A DNA stretch of 64,000 bases, from NCBI RefSeq assembly GCF_000183545.2, contig NZ_JH976536.1, forward strand, positions 124,001-188,000, read 5' to 3'. Positions 52,154-60,528 of the stretch are shown one piece after another (position 1 is the first letter of the stretch; each line of letters starts with the position of its first letter). The position numbers and the translations under genes are program-made. Under the pieces are notes generated by a model. It worked only from the letters and a program-made list of their open reading frames with translations. It was not told the origin of the DNA and made no database searches. The stretch comes from Thermaerobacter subterraneus DSM 13965. GTDB taxonomy: Bacteria; Bacillota; Sulfobacillia; Thermaerobacterales; Thermaerobacteraceae.

Positions 52154-53098
52154 CGGCCTGAGGTCTTTGAAGCCCGGGAGGTACCGGTACCCGAGCCCGG
52201 CCCGGGCGAGGTGCTGGTCGAGGTTCACGCCAGTTCCGTCAACCCGGTGGATTACAAGATTCGCCGCAACGGCACCTGGGCCGGTGTGGTGCCTCCTGCC
52301 ATCATCGGCTACGACGTGTCGGGCGTGGTGGTGGCGGTGGGACCGGGAGTGACGGATTTCCAGCCGGGCGATGAGGTCTACTACACCCCCGAGATCTTCG
52401 GTGGCCGGCCGGGCAGCTACGCGCAGTATCACGTGGCGCGCCAGGAGATCGTCGCCCGCAAGCCGGAGAACCTGTCCCACACCGAAGCGGCCGTGGTGCC
52501 CCTGGCCGGGGGAACGGCGTGGGACGGCCTGATCACCCGTGGTGGGCTAAAGGTGGGCGAAACGGTGTTGATCCACGGCGCGGCCGGTGGTATCGGCCAC
52601 TTCGCCGTCCAGATCGCCAAGGCGGCCGGTGCTTTCGTCTACGCGACCGCCCGGGCCGACAACATGGAATTCGTCAAGTCCCTGGGCGCCGACCGGGTGA
52701 TCGAGTACCGGACCCAGGATTTCGTGGAGGTCATCCGGCGCGAGACCGGCGGCCAGGGCGTGGACCTGGTCCTGGACACGGTGGGAGGGGAGGTCCTCAC
52801 CTGGAGTCTTGAGGTGGTGCGGCCCCACGGACGGGTGGTGACCATCCTGGGCGGCCAGGTCAACCTGGGCCCCCTGTCGCGGAAGAACCTGACACTGCAC
52901 GGGCTCTTCCTGGAGCGGGCCCGGTACAAGCTGGACGCCCTCCGGACCCTGATCGAAGGCGGCAAGCTGCGCCCGGCCCTGGACGGCATCCTGCCCCTGG
53001 ACCAGGTGGCCGAAGCCCACAGCCGCCTGGAGGAGGGCGGCGTGCGCGGCAAGATCGCCCTGCGGGTTCGACCCGCCGGTTCCCCCGGCGGCTTCTGA
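52154..53098 (+). pseudogene. 3' fragment of interrupted alcohol dehydrogenase (quinone oxidoreductase type)
   Basis: About 314 codons of an MDR-family reductase without its first ~18 residues. It reads [107 protein letters not shown] and a normal C terminus. Zinc ligands are missing, as in NADPH:quinone reductases. The in-frame TAG at 52148 comes from the element. GTG 52211 could start a shortened protein lacking the first strand, so residual activity cannot be excluded. Confidence 0.88.
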
Positions 53099-53315
53099 GC
53101 CGGAACCGGACCCGCGGGAGCCGGGAGCCCGGTGCAGGCCGGCCCCGCCAACGGCGACCGCAGCCGAGACGGCAGGAGAGAGAGCCGTGCAGGAGCTCGG
53201 CAAAAGTCTCGGCAGGAGTTCGGGGTCCCCCCGGCCGAACTCCGTCTCCCTCGGGTTCACTCGGGGCCGGACGTCTCTCCACTGCACCTGGAACCCTCGC
53301 GGAGGAAGGCAGGGA

Positions 53316-54131
53316 ATGCCCGTGTCGTCCTGGTGGCACCAATACCGGCGGCTGCAGCTGTCCTGGGCGGAACCCGGGATCCTGGAGCTGGTCCTGGAGC
53401 AGCCGGAGACGCTCAACGCGGTGGACGCCGAGACCCATACCGAGCTTACCCGCATCTGGAGGGACATCGACGGCGACGCCGGAGTTCGGGTCGTGCTGGT
53501 ACGGGGCGCAGGGAAGGCCTTTTCAGCCGGCGGCGATTTCCGCCTGGTCGAAGCCATCATGCAGGATCCCCAGGTCCGGGTGCGGGTCTGGAAAGAAGCC
53601 CGCGACCTGGTGTACAACCTGATCAATTGTTCCAAGCCCGTGGTCTCCGCCATCGAAGGCCCCGCCGTCGGCGCCGGACTGGCCGTGGCGCTGCTGGCCG
53701 ACATCGCCGTGGCCGCCCGGAACGCCCGCCTGCTGGATGGGCACGTTCGCCTGGGCGTGGCCGCCGGCGATCACGCCGCCATCATCTGGCCTCTACTGGT
53801 GGGCATGGCCCGGGCCAAGTATCACCTCCTGCTGAACGAGCCCGTGAGCGGCGAGGAAGCCGCCCGGATCGGGCTCGTCGCCCTCTGCGTGGACGACGGC
53901 GAGGCCCGGGAGGCTGCCCTGAACATTGCCCGCCGGCTGGCCCAGGGCAGCCCGACGGCGATCCGCTGGACCAAGTACGCCCTCAACAACTGGCTGCGGG
54001 CCGCGGGTCCGATCTTCGACACCTCGACGGCGCTGGAGTTCCTGGGTTTCACCTTGCCGGATGCCGCCGAGGGCCTGGCTTCGCTACGCGGCAAGCGGCC
54101 GCCCCAGTTCGAGGCCAGCTCGCCGCTTTGA
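53316..54131 (+). CDS. Enoyl-CoA hydratase/isomerase family protein
   Basis: A 271-residue crotonase-fold protein. It has [29 protein letters not shown], the oxyanion-hole motifs [16 protein letters not shown] and [66 protein letters not shown]. Crotonases hydrate or isomerise acyl-CoA thioesters. The catalytic Glu of typical hydratases in the [10 protein letters not shown] region is not evident, so another crotonase activity is possible. ATG 53316 follows GGAGGAAGG. It lies downstream of the split dehydrogenase and may have shared its transcript. Confidence 0.88.
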   Translation: MPVSSWWHQYRRLQLSWAEPGILELVLEQPETLNAVDAETHTELTRIWRDIDGDAGVRVVLVRGAGKAFSAGGDFRLVEAIMQDPQVRVRVWKEARDLVYNLINCSKPVVSAIEGPAVGAGLAVALLADIAVAARNARLLDGHVRLGVAAGDHAAIIWPLLVGMARAKYHLLLNEPVSGEEAARIGLVALCVDDGEAREAALNIARRLAQGSPTAIRWTKYALNNWLRAAGPIFDTSTALEFLGFTLPDAAEGLASLRGKRPPQFEASSPL

Positions 54132-54376
54132 GGCACGGGCGCACCTTCGGTAGGGATAGACCCCGCCTGCAGCCCCCACCTCCAGCCCACGCCGGCGGAG
54201 GGGGACCCGCCCTGGAGCGGGGGCCGGGCTCGCCGCCACACGGGTGGGGCCGCTCGGTCCGTAGGTGCCCCTTCGCGGCGGGCCCCGATTCCGGGCAACA
54301 TGCTTGGGGGAACGCGGCCGGGTCCGCGTCACCCGGCGACGCCCGCCGTCCCCCGGCACCCTTCGGCTGGGGCGAA

Positions 54377-54413
54377 TCCCTGCAGGCGGGTCGGCGACTT
54401 CCGCCTGCAGGGA
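54377..54413. repeat. 13-bp perfect inverted repeat
   Basis: TCCCTGCAGGCGG and CCGCCTGCAGGGA around an 11-base loop, about 100 bases before the dif-like site. No T tract follows. Confidence 0.75.
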
Positions 54414-54506
54414 GCCTCCTCGCCGCTCGTCACGGTCGAACCCGCCGCCGGGCTGGTCGTGTCGCGGGAGCGAGAGGGGCTGGGGGCCGTGGGGTGCCCC
54501 GTGCTT

Positions 54507-54521
54507 ACTTAACTTACTTAA
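54507..54521. repeat. Partial duplication next to the dif-like site
   Basis: ACTTA/ACTTACTTAAC-type sequence: the block CTTACTTAA occurs twice in a row, with the second copy running into the outer arm of the dif-like site. It could be a scar of past recombination. Confidence 0.6.
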
Positions 54522-54543
54522 CATAATGCCACTTATACGAAGT
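54516..54543 (-). other. dif: XerC/XerD dif-like recombination site
   Basis: Read on the minus strand the site has arms ACTTCGTATAA and TTATGTTAAGT with the 6-base centre GTGGCA. This is the 11-6-11 layout of dif, and both arms agree closely with the Firmicute consensus (ACTTCCTAGAA and TTATGTAAACT in Bacillus). dif is where XerC/XerD (CodV/RipX) resolve chromosome dimers at the replication terminus. Elements that integrate by Xer use similar sites, so a mobile-element attachment site is the alternative. Confidence 0.8.
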
Positions 54544-55012
54544 ACAGGACGGCGTCCTGAAGCCAGGTCCCGGGGTCTCACCAGAACCCCGGTGTCCCGC
54601 TGCCCGCCGGCCCCCCAGCCCTGGCGGTGGCCACGGAAGGTGGTCGCTCATGGCTTCTCCAGAGAAATCTGCGAATCTGGACGAAGCGACCCAGAGCGGC
54701 GGTAAGCCTGCCCATCGCATCCACCGGCTGCGCTGCAACCGGTACCGGTTCCTCCGCCCAGGTACGGCTCCGCCGCAATGTGGCTGCCCGCTACCCGCCC
54801 GAAAAATCCCGATCGGCGGACGGTTGCATGCTCACCCGGTGTACCGCTGCCGAGCAGCGGGCCCGCAGGATGCCTTCCGGCAAACACAAGGAATGAATCG
54901 CTCACAAGACATCCGTAAGAAAAGGCCGGGAGGATGGCCGTATACCATGGGCGGTGCGGCGGCCGGCAGCGGGCCGCCCTGCACCGGATGTCTGGGGTCC
55001 GCGGTGCTCCGC

Positions 55013-55540
55013 CTACCGGAGAACCTCGGGTGGCAGGACCAGGACCATACCGGGCCGTAGTGCCGGGGATGTTAGGCCGTTGGCCTCCATCACGGCCGCC
55101 ACCAGATCCCGGGGATCCCGGTCGCTGCGCCCATACCGCTCCACAATGGCCCAGATGCGATCGCCCCGCCGGACGACCACCTGGTTCCCCTGCAATAAGG
55201 CAGCCTCCCCAGCGCCATCGCCATTCGTGGTCGACGCTTGCGGTGACCTCCCGGCCCGTGCCGCCGGATCCGCGCCCCCTGGATGACGGGCCACCTTTTG
55301 AACCGGCGGCTTGGCCGCACCCTCGTCCGAAGCCACCGCCCGTGCCGGCCAGAGCCCGCCGCCCCAGGCTACGCCCAGGATCACCCCTGTCACAAGAACC
55401 AGCGCGGCCACGGTCCGCCCAGGCCGGCCCCATCGGTACCGGCGGCGCCTGAAAGCGCCCGCCGCCGGCCGGCCGCTTCGGCCCCTACCGTCGCCAAAGG
55501 GTCTGGCACCCCGGCACTGAACCCGTACTGCCACGGTCAT
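55013..55540 (-). CDS. YneA-like LysM protein, probable SOS cell-division inhibitor
   Basis: A 175-residue protein: a basic N terminus, one membrane helix (TVAALVLVTGVILGVAWGGGL, near residues 42-62), a linker, and a LysM domain (NQVVVRRGDRIWAIVERYGRSDRDPRDLVAAVMEANGLTSPALRPGMVLVLP). In Bacillus yneA lies divergent to lexA and its product blocks division during SOS. The same arrangement, size and domain order appear here, with LexA boxes in its promoter. A minus-strand promoter TTGACA (55603-55598), 19 bases, TATGAT (55578-55573, extended TG) precedes the ATG at 55540. Confidence 0.82.
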   Translation of the reverse strand: MTVAVRVQCRGARPFGDGRGRSGRPAAGAFRRRRYRWGRPGRTVAALVLVTGVILGVAWGGGLWPARAVASDEGAAKPPVQKVARHPGGADPAARAGRSPQASTTNGDGAGEAALLQGNQVVVRRGDRIWAIVERYGRSDRDPRDLVAAVMEANGLTSPALRPGMVLVLPPEVLR

Positions 55541-55552
55541 CCCCCCGGTACC

Positions 55553-55566
55553 GAAACATGTGTTCG
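55553..55566. promoter_or_regulatory. LexA (SOS) box 1
   Basis: GAAACATGTGTTCG agrees with the Firmicute LexA consensus CGAACRNRYGTTYG at 12 of 14 positions. It lies just downstream of the yneA-like gene's -10. Confidence 0.75.
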
Positions 55567-55582
55567 GGTCCCATCATACCAT

Positions 55583-55596
55583 GGAACATCCGTTCG
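55583..55596. promoter_or_regulatory. LexA (SOS) box 2
   Basis: GGAACATCCGTTCG contains the exact GAAC-N4-GTTC core (12 of 14 positions). It sits in the spacer of the minus-strand yneA-like promoter. Confidence 0.85.
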
Positions 55597-55659
55597 GTGT
55601 CAAGGGACAAAAATCTGGCGACGGTGCGTCCCATCATGCAGGAATTCCCACGCGGGGTC

Positions 55660-55673
55660 CGAACAACTGTTTG
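55660..55673. promoter_or_regulatory. LexA (SOS) box 3
   Basis: CGAACAACTGTTTG agrees with the consensus at 13 of 14 positions and overlaps the -35 of the lexA promoter, as needed for autoregulation. Confidence 0.88.
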
Positions 55674-55699
55674 TGGAACCTGCTTTCGATCCGTACAAT
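55671..55699 (+). promoter_or_regulatory. lexA promoter
   Basis: TTGTGG (55671-55676), a 17-base spacer and TACAAT (55694-55699). LexA box 3 covers the -35. Confidence 0.75.
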
Positions 55700-55854
55700 G
55701 GGTGCAGGGCGGGTGCAGGGCGGTCCGCCGGCGCCCGAAGCCGGCAGCGCCGGCGTCACGGCGCCAAGGTGGTGGAAAAGGCCGATCCACCGGGTTAGGA
55801 ACCGGGGCGGCCTAAGCAGCGGGAAAAGGGCCCGCGGCGGTGGGAGGTGCCGAC

Positions 55855-56460
55855 TTGGAAGAGCTGACCCGCAGGCAGCGGCAGATTCTCGATTACATCA
55901 AGGCGTCGATCCGCGAGCGAGGCTATCCCCCTTCGGTACGGGAAATCGGGGAAGCGGTGGGCCTGAAGAGCACATCCACCGTCCACACCTATCTGGCGAG
56001 GCTGGAGCGAAAGGGCTACATCCGCCGCGATCCCACCAAGCCGCGGGCCATCGAGGTCCTGGAGGAATCCGGCCTGCGGACGCGGACGGTGCCGGTCCCC
56101 CTGGTGGGGCAGGTGACCGCGGGCCAGCCGATCCTGGCGGTCGAGAACATCGAGGACGTCCTCCCCCTCCCGACGGAGCTGGTGCCCGAGGGGGAGGTGT
56201 TCGCCCTGCGCATCCGCGGCGACAGCATGATCGGGGCGGGCATCCTGGACGGTGACTACGTCATCGTCCGCCGGCAGGAAACGGCCGACAACGGGGACAT
56301 CGTGGTCGCCCTGATCGACGATGAAGCGACGGTGAAGCGGTTCTACCGGGAGCGCGACGGCATCCGGTTGCAGCCGGAGAATCCGGCCATGGAACCCATC
56401 CGCGTGCGGACGGCCCGTATCCTCGGGAAGGTGGTGGCCCTTCTGCGCCGGATGATTTGA
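55855..56460 (+). CDS. lexA: LexA repressor
   Basis: A 201-residue SOS repressor. The winged helix is [65 protein letters not shown]. The S24 domain has the self-cleavage site Ala89-Gly90 (QVTAGQPI), catalytic Ser124 (GDSMIGAGI) and Lys161 (EATVKRF). TTG 55855 lies 6 bases after GGGAGGTG; GTG 55840 lacks a ribosome site. A 155-base leader separates it from its promoter. The divergent yneA-like gene and three boxes complete the SOS module. Confidence 0.96.
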   Translation: MEELTRRQRQILDYIKASIRERGYPPSVREIGEAVGLKSTSTVHTYLARLERKGYIRRDPTKPRAIEVLEESGLRTRTVPVPLVGQVTAGQPILAVENIEDVLPLPTELVPEGEVFALRIRGDSMIGAGILDGDYVIVRRQETADNGDIVVALIDDEATVKRFYRERDGIRLQPENPAMEPIRVRTARILGKVVALLRRMI

Positions 56461-56531
56461 GACCGGGGTGATCAAGGCCGATTCAAGGCCAGGAATGCCC
56501 CGGACCGCGGCACCTGACCCGCGGCGCGGCC

Positions 56532-57053
56532 TCATGCGAGGACCCGTATCCAGAAGTAGACCGCCATGGCGAGGCCGATGAGCAGCTCAAGTGCCAGGCC
56601 GGCCACCAGTCCCACCGCTGTCGTCCAGCCGGTGGACAACGCCTGTTGCCATGTCCGGCCGCTGGCCAGTTCACCCACCACGGCCCCGGCCAGCGGCCCC
56701 AGCAAGATGCCCAGGGGGCCCAGGATGAAGGTGCCGGCCAGTCCACCTGCAATGGCACCCCAGAAGGCGGCCCGGCTGGCGCCGCGGCGCCGGGCCGCTG
56801 CCGGCCCCAGGCCGTATTCCAGGGCCATGCCGGCCACGGTGGCCGCCAACATGACCAGCAGGGCCGTGCCGGAGATTTCCCGAAAGCCCGTGGCGACCGC
56901 GTAACCGGCGATGGACAGGAAGACCAGCGGGATCCCCGGGAGCGCGGGGAGGACGGTTCCCACCAGGCCAGCGGCAATGCCGATGGACGCCAGCAGGGCG
57001 AGCCACCACGGGCCTCCTCCAGCCTCAGCCGCCATTCCCGGCAGGATCGGCAT
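56532..57053 (-). CDS. DUF456 family membrane protein
   Basis: A 173-residue protein with about five hydrophobic segments. It contains GLVGTVLPALPGIPLVFLSIAGYAVATGF, LLVMLAATVAGMALEYGLGPAAARRRGASRAAFWGAIAGGLAGTFILGPLGILLGPLAGAVVGEL and a final WTTAVGLVAGLALELLIGLAMAVYFWI. The G-x-xLP-x-LPG-P-L-x-F turn and the Gly-rich GPLGILLGPLAGA block are the marks of DUF456. Function unknown. ATG 57053 follows GGGAGGGATC. It lies 72 bases downstream of hflX on the same strand. Confidence 0.87.
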   Translation of the reverse strand: MPILPGMAAEAGGGPWWLALLASIGIAAGLVGTVLPALPGIPLVFLSIAGYAVATGFREISGTALLVMLAATVAGMALEYGLGPAAARRRGASRAAFWGAIAGGLAGTFILGPLGILLGPLAGAVVGELASGRTWQQALSTGWTTAVGLVAGLALELLIGLAMAVYFWIRVLA

Positions 57054-57125
57054 GATCCCTGATCCCTCCCGTCTGCGGCGCCGTTCCGCCCGTTGCAGCG
57101 GCCGGCCCGGCCCGCCACGCCCGGT

Positions 57126-58688
57126 TCAAGGCCGGCTCCCGTCCAGCCTCCTTGCACCATCTTCCGCGTCCCCGATCGCCGCGTCCTCGATGCGGCACCC
57201 GGCCCGCCGGAGCCGCCCGATCTCGGCCTGCGGCAGGAGGGCCACCAGGCTCCAGCCCGCCGGGACCGGTTCTTCCGCCAGGACGGGGCCCCCGGCATGA
57301 ATCCGGGACCGCAGGTCGCTCCGGTGGTAGGGCACCTCCACCCGCACCCGGCGGCGATCCCGACCCAGCAGTTCCGCCACCGCAACCGCCAGCCGGTCCA
57401 GTCCCTGGCCCGTCAGCGCGGAAACCCGCACGGCCCGGCCGCCAATACCAGCAGGGGCCGCATTTTCGCCGCTCAAGGGGGCCGCCGGCAGGGGATGCGC
57501 CGTCGGGATGGCCTCGGGCGGCCTGCCTTCTCCCCTGGGGTCCCTGCTCCCGTCTCCGGATTCCCTTCCCCAGGCCTCGCCGCCGCCGGCCTCCCCGCCC
57601 TTGCACTCCGCATCGTGTCGTCGGGTCTCCTCGCCGCCGGCCGCCTCTCCCCTCGCCCCCTCTCCCCCGGCCTCCCCCCGGTCGATCTTGTTCAGCACCA
57701 GCAGCCGGGGCTGGACGGCGCCCAGGTCATCGAGGATCTCCTCCACCGTGTCCACATCCACGGGCCACCGCGGCTGGGAAACGTCGACCACGTGGAGCAG
57801 CAGGTCCGCTTCCAGGACCTCTTCCAGGGTGGCGCGGAAGGCGGCGATCAGGTGGGGCGGCAGGTCGTGGATGAACCCCACGGTGTCGGCCACCAGAACG
57901 GGCCCCAGACCGGGCCACTCGACCCGCCGCACCGCGGGGTCCAGGGTGTCGAACAGCCGGTCGCGGCCCGCCACCACCGCACCGGCCGGGACGGCCCCGA
58001 ACCGCCGGACCAGCGCGGCGTGCAGGGTGGTCTTGCCGGCGTTGGTGTAGCCCACCAGCGCCACCACGGGCAGCCCCGCCCGGCGCCGCCCCTTGCGCTG
58101 GGTCTGGCGCTGGCGGCGGACTTCGGCGAGCAGCCGGCGCAGGCCCGCGATCCGGCGGCGGATGCGGCGGCGGTCGACCTCCAGGCGGGTCTCGCCAGGG
58201 CCCCGGGTGCCGATCCCGCCGCCCAGGCGGGAGAGGGCTTCGCCCATGCCGGCCAGGCGGGGCAGCAGGTACTGCAGCTGGGCCAGTTCGACCTGCAGCT
58301 GGCCCTCCCTGGTCCGGGCCCGGGACGCGAAGATGTCGAGGATCAGCTGGGTGCGGTCGATCACCTTGCCGCCGATGGCCCGCTCCAGGTTCCGCTGCTG
58401 GGCCGGGGTCAGGTCCCGATCGAAGATCACCACGTCGGCTTCGAGCCGCCGGCGGGCCTCCGCCACCTCCTGGACCTTGCCCGGCCCGATCAGGGTGGCG
58501 GGCTCCGGCCGGTCCCGCCGCTGGCGGATCTCCCCCACCACCTCCGCCCCCGCGGAGCGGGCCAATTCCCTCAGCTCGGCCAGCCGCTCCTCGGGGGAGA
58601 GGCGCCCGCCCCGCTCCCAGCTGACGCCCACCAGCAGCGCCCTTTCCGGCCGCCGGCGGGGACTTCCGCCGGCGCTGTCGCCCGTCAA
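57126..58688 (-). CDS. hflX: GTPase HflX
   Basis: A 520-residue ribosome-splitting GTPase. The N-terminal HflX domain includes RLAELRELARSAGAEVVGEIRQRRDRPEPATLIGPGKVQEVAEARRRLEADVVIFDRDLTPAQQRNLERAIGGKVIDRTQLILDIFA and RLGGGIGTRGPGETRLEVDRR. The G domain shows GYTNAGKTT, DTVGFI, and NKID, then a ~75-residue Gly/Glu/Arg-rich insertion before SALTGQG, which is unusual because it lies between G4 and G5. TTG 58688 is preferred: AAGGAGGA precedes it by 6 bases. Confidence 0.93.
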   Translation of the reverse strand: MTGDSAGGSPRRRPERALLVGVSWERGGRLSPEERLAELRELARSAGAEVVGEIRQRRDRPEPATLIGPGKVQEVAEARRRLEADVVIFDRDLTPAQQRNLERAIGGKVIDRTQLILDIFASRARTREGQLQVELAQLQYLLPRLAGMGEALSRLGGGIGTRGPGETRLEVDRRRIRRRIAGLRRLLAEVRRQRQTQRKGRRRAGLPVVALVGYTNAGKTTLHAALVRRFGAVPAGAVVAGRDRLFDTLDPAVRRVEWPGLGPVLVADTVGFIHDLPPHLIAAFRATLEEVLEADLLLHVVDVSQPRWPVDVDTVEEILDDLGAVQPRLLVLNKIDRGEAGGEGARGEAAGGEETRRHDAECKGGEAGGGEAWGRESGDGSRDPRGEGRPPEAIPTAHPLPAAPLSGENAAPAGIGGRAVRVSALTGQGLDRLAVAVAELLGRDRRRVRVEVPYHRSDLRSRIHAGGPVLAEEPVPAGWSLVALLPQAEIGRLRRAGCRIEDAAIGDAEDGARRLDGSRP

Positions 58689-58894
58689 GCCGGTTCCTCC
58701 TTCCTCCCGCCTGCCCCCCGGCCCTCCCCGCCGCATCTACCCGAATTCTATCAGACACCCCCGCGACGTCCGCGGCGTCACCGGGGGCGGAGGGACCTCG
58801 CCTGGACCCCCGCCTCCTATCCCCCGGCGCCGGACGAACACGGCGCCCCGGCGCCCCGAATACACTGGAACGATGCCGGGCCGGAGGTGGTTTC

Positions 58895-59926
58895 ATGGAA
58901 CGCGTCGTCGTCACCCGCCCGCCCGCGGGCGGCCGGGTGCCGTCCCCGCAACCGCCCCAGCCGTCCTCCCCCGACGAGGTGCTGCGCTGGATCGAGGACG
59001 GCCGCATCGCCCCGCCCCAGGCGGTGGTCTACCTGCACCGGCTGGAGCGGGAACCGGCACCGGACACCACGGAGGACCAGCGGCAGCGAGAGCGGGAAAT
59101 CGAAGCGGCCCTGGCCGAGCTGGACGCGCTGATCGGCCTGCACCACGTCAAGCGGGTGGTCCGGGAGATCCGGGCCTACGTCACCGTGCGGGAGCGCCGG
59201 GCCCGGGCCGGCCTGATCAACGAGCCCCTGACCCTGCATATGGTCTTTACCGGCAACCCGGGCACCGGCAAGACCACCGTGGCCCGCATCCTGGCCCGGC
59301 TCTTCCGGGCCCTGGGCGTGCTGGAAAAGGGCCACCTGGTGGAGGTCGAGCGGGCCGACCTGGTGGGCGAGTACATCGGCCACACGGCCCAGAAAACGCG
59401 CCAGGTCATCCACCAGGCCCTGGGCGGGGTGCTGTTCATCGATGAGGCGTACTCCCTGGCTCGGGGCGGCGAGAAGGACTTCGGCAAGGAAGCCATCGAC
59501 ACCCTGGTCAAGCAGATGGAAGACCACCGGCAGCGGCTGGTGGTCATCCTGGCAGGGTACCGGCAGGAGATGGCCTGGTTCCTCCAGGTGAACCCGGGCC
59601 TGCGCTCCCGGTTCCCCATCCACCTGACCTTTCCCGACTATACCGTGGACGAACTGGTGGCCATCGCCCACCAGCTGGCCGGGCAGCGGCAATACCGGCT
59701 GGATCCCGGCGCCGAGCAGAGGCTGCGGGAGATCCTCCTGTCCCTGCCTCCCGGCTACGGCGAGCGGTCCGGCAACGCCCGCACGGTCCGCAACCTGATC
59801 GAGCGGGCCATCCGCCGGCAGGCCGTCCGGTTGCTGGACCGGCCCGCGGCCGGCCGGGAGGAGCTCATGCGCCTCACCGCGGCCGATTTCGACCCGGCCC
59901 CCGGCCCCGGGGAGGGGTGGCCGTGA
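58895..59926 (+). CDS. spoVK: SpoVK-type AAA ATPase
   Basis: A 343-residue AAA+ protein of the SpoVK / CbbX group. After a Pro-rich start it reads ALAELDALIGLHHVKRVVREIRAYVTVRERRARAGL, Walker A FTGNPGTGKTTVARILARLFRALGVLEKGHLVEVERADLVGEYIGHTAQKTRQVI, Walker B GGVLFIDEAYSL, and the sensor and Arg regions NPGLRSRFPIHLTFPDYT and SGNARTVRNLIERAIRRQA. In Bacillus SpoVK is needed for spore maturation; here it fits the other spore genes. ATG 58895 starts it; its stop overlaps the next gene as GTGA. Confidence 0.88.
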   Translation: MERVVVTRPPAGGRVPSPQPPQPSSPDEVLRWIEDGRIAPPQAVVYLHRLEREPAPDTTEDQRQREREIEAALAELDALIGLHHVKRVVREIRAYVTVRERRARAGLINEPLTLHMVFTGNPGTGKTTVARILARLFRALGVLEKGHLVEVERADLVGEYIGHTAQKTRQVIHQALGGVLFIDEAYSLARGGEKDFGKEAIDTLVKQMEDHRQRLVVILAGYRQEMAWFLQVNPGLRSRFPIHLTFPDYTVDELVAIAHQLAGQRQYRLDPGAEQRLREILLSLPPGYGERSGNARTVRNLIERAIRRQAVRLLDRPAAGREELMRLTAADFDPAPGPGEGWP

Positions 59927-60528
59927 AGACGGCGCTGATCATCGGGCAAGCCAACGCGGGCAAGACCCTGTTCCTGCTCAACTTCGCGCGCTACCTGGGG
60001 ATCGAACGGGCGGAGATGACCGTCCAGGCGGCCGAGGGCGGCACCTTCACCCGGCCCTGCCACCTGGAACGGGACCGCCCGCTGCTGGTGGGGGACGAGC
60101 CCCACACCACCCGCTGCCTGCAGTCGCTGACGGTGTCCGTGCCGGGCCGCAAGCGGGCCCGGGTGGTGGTGCTCACCGACTCCACCGGCCTTCTGGACGG
60201 CATCGACGAGGACCGCCAGGTCCGGCTGGCGGTGGCCCAGACCCTGCGGGCCCTCCGGCTGGCCGATGCCGTGCTGCACGTGATCGATGCCGACCGGGTG
60301 GGGCGGCAGGGCCGGAGCGCCATCGCCGAGGTGGAGGTCCAGATCGCCCGCTACCTGCCCCTGCGGGCACCCTACGCCGTCCTGGCCAACAAGATGGACC
60401 TGCCCGCCGCGCCCGGCGGGCTGGCCACCATCCGGCGGGTTTTCAGCGGCCGGCCGGTGCTGCCGGTCTCGGCCCTGCAGCGGACCGGCTTCCGGGAGGT
60501 GCGGCGCTTTGTGGCCCGCTACGTCTGA
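59923..60528 (+). CDS. Small P-loop GTPase, uncharacterised
   Basis: A 201-residue GTPase-like protein. G1 is IIGQANAGKTLFLLNF, the G3 equivalent VVLTDSTGLLDGI, G4 VLANKMDLP and a G5-like VSALQ. HLERDRPLLVGDEPHTTRCLQSLTVSVPG may be the switch I region. Bacterial GTPases of this size are often sporulation or signalling proteins; I cannot name this one. GTG 59923 overlaps the upstream spoVK stop, with GGGGAGGGG in front, so it probably works with that ATPase. Confidence 0.75.
   Translation: MKTALIIGQANAGKTLFLLNFARYLGIERAEMTVQAAEGGTFTRPCHLERDRPLLVGDEPHTTRCLQSLTVSVPGRKRARVVVLTDSTGLLDGIDEDRQVRLAVAQTLRALRLADAVLHVIDADRVGRQGRSAIAEVEVQIARYLPLRAPYAVLANKMDLPAAPGGLATIRRVFSGRPVLPVSALQRTGFREVRRFVARYV

Larger units (their letters stand above)
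50391..52156 (+). mobile_element. IS200/IS605-group element carrying only tnpB
   Basis: The element splits an alcohol dehydrogenase gene, and joining 50390 to 52157 restores the frame (the exact ends are ambiguous by one or two G). It is visibly less GC-rich than its neighbours. Near the left end an 8-bp hairpin (CCTGTTCC / GGAACAGG, 50459-50486) and near the right end an 8-bp hairpin (CATAGGCA / TGCCTATG, 52117-52143) fit the subterminal hairpins of the IS200/IS605 group. No target duplication is seen, as expected for that group. There is no tnpA, so it would need one in trans to move. Confidence 0.88.
54132..55012. other. 881-base gap carrying a dif-like site
   Basis: No convincing gene on either strand; open frames have shadow-like composition. 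It contains a 13-bp inverted repeat (54377-54413) and the dif-like site (54516-54543). The stretch around the site is strikingly AT-rich for this genome. Confidence 0.6.

Noticed and set aside
54516..54543. Reading the site as a loxP-like sequence
   Set aside because: The ATACGAAGT word recalls loxP, but the 11-6-11 spacing and both arms match dif much better, and loxP needs 13-bp identical arms with an 8-base spacer.
54650..55060. Plus-strand frame starting MASPEKSANLDEATQ as a gene
   Set aside because: The start looks natural but the rest is Arg/Pro/Cys-rich with no domain, and it runs through the yneA-like gene on the other strand.
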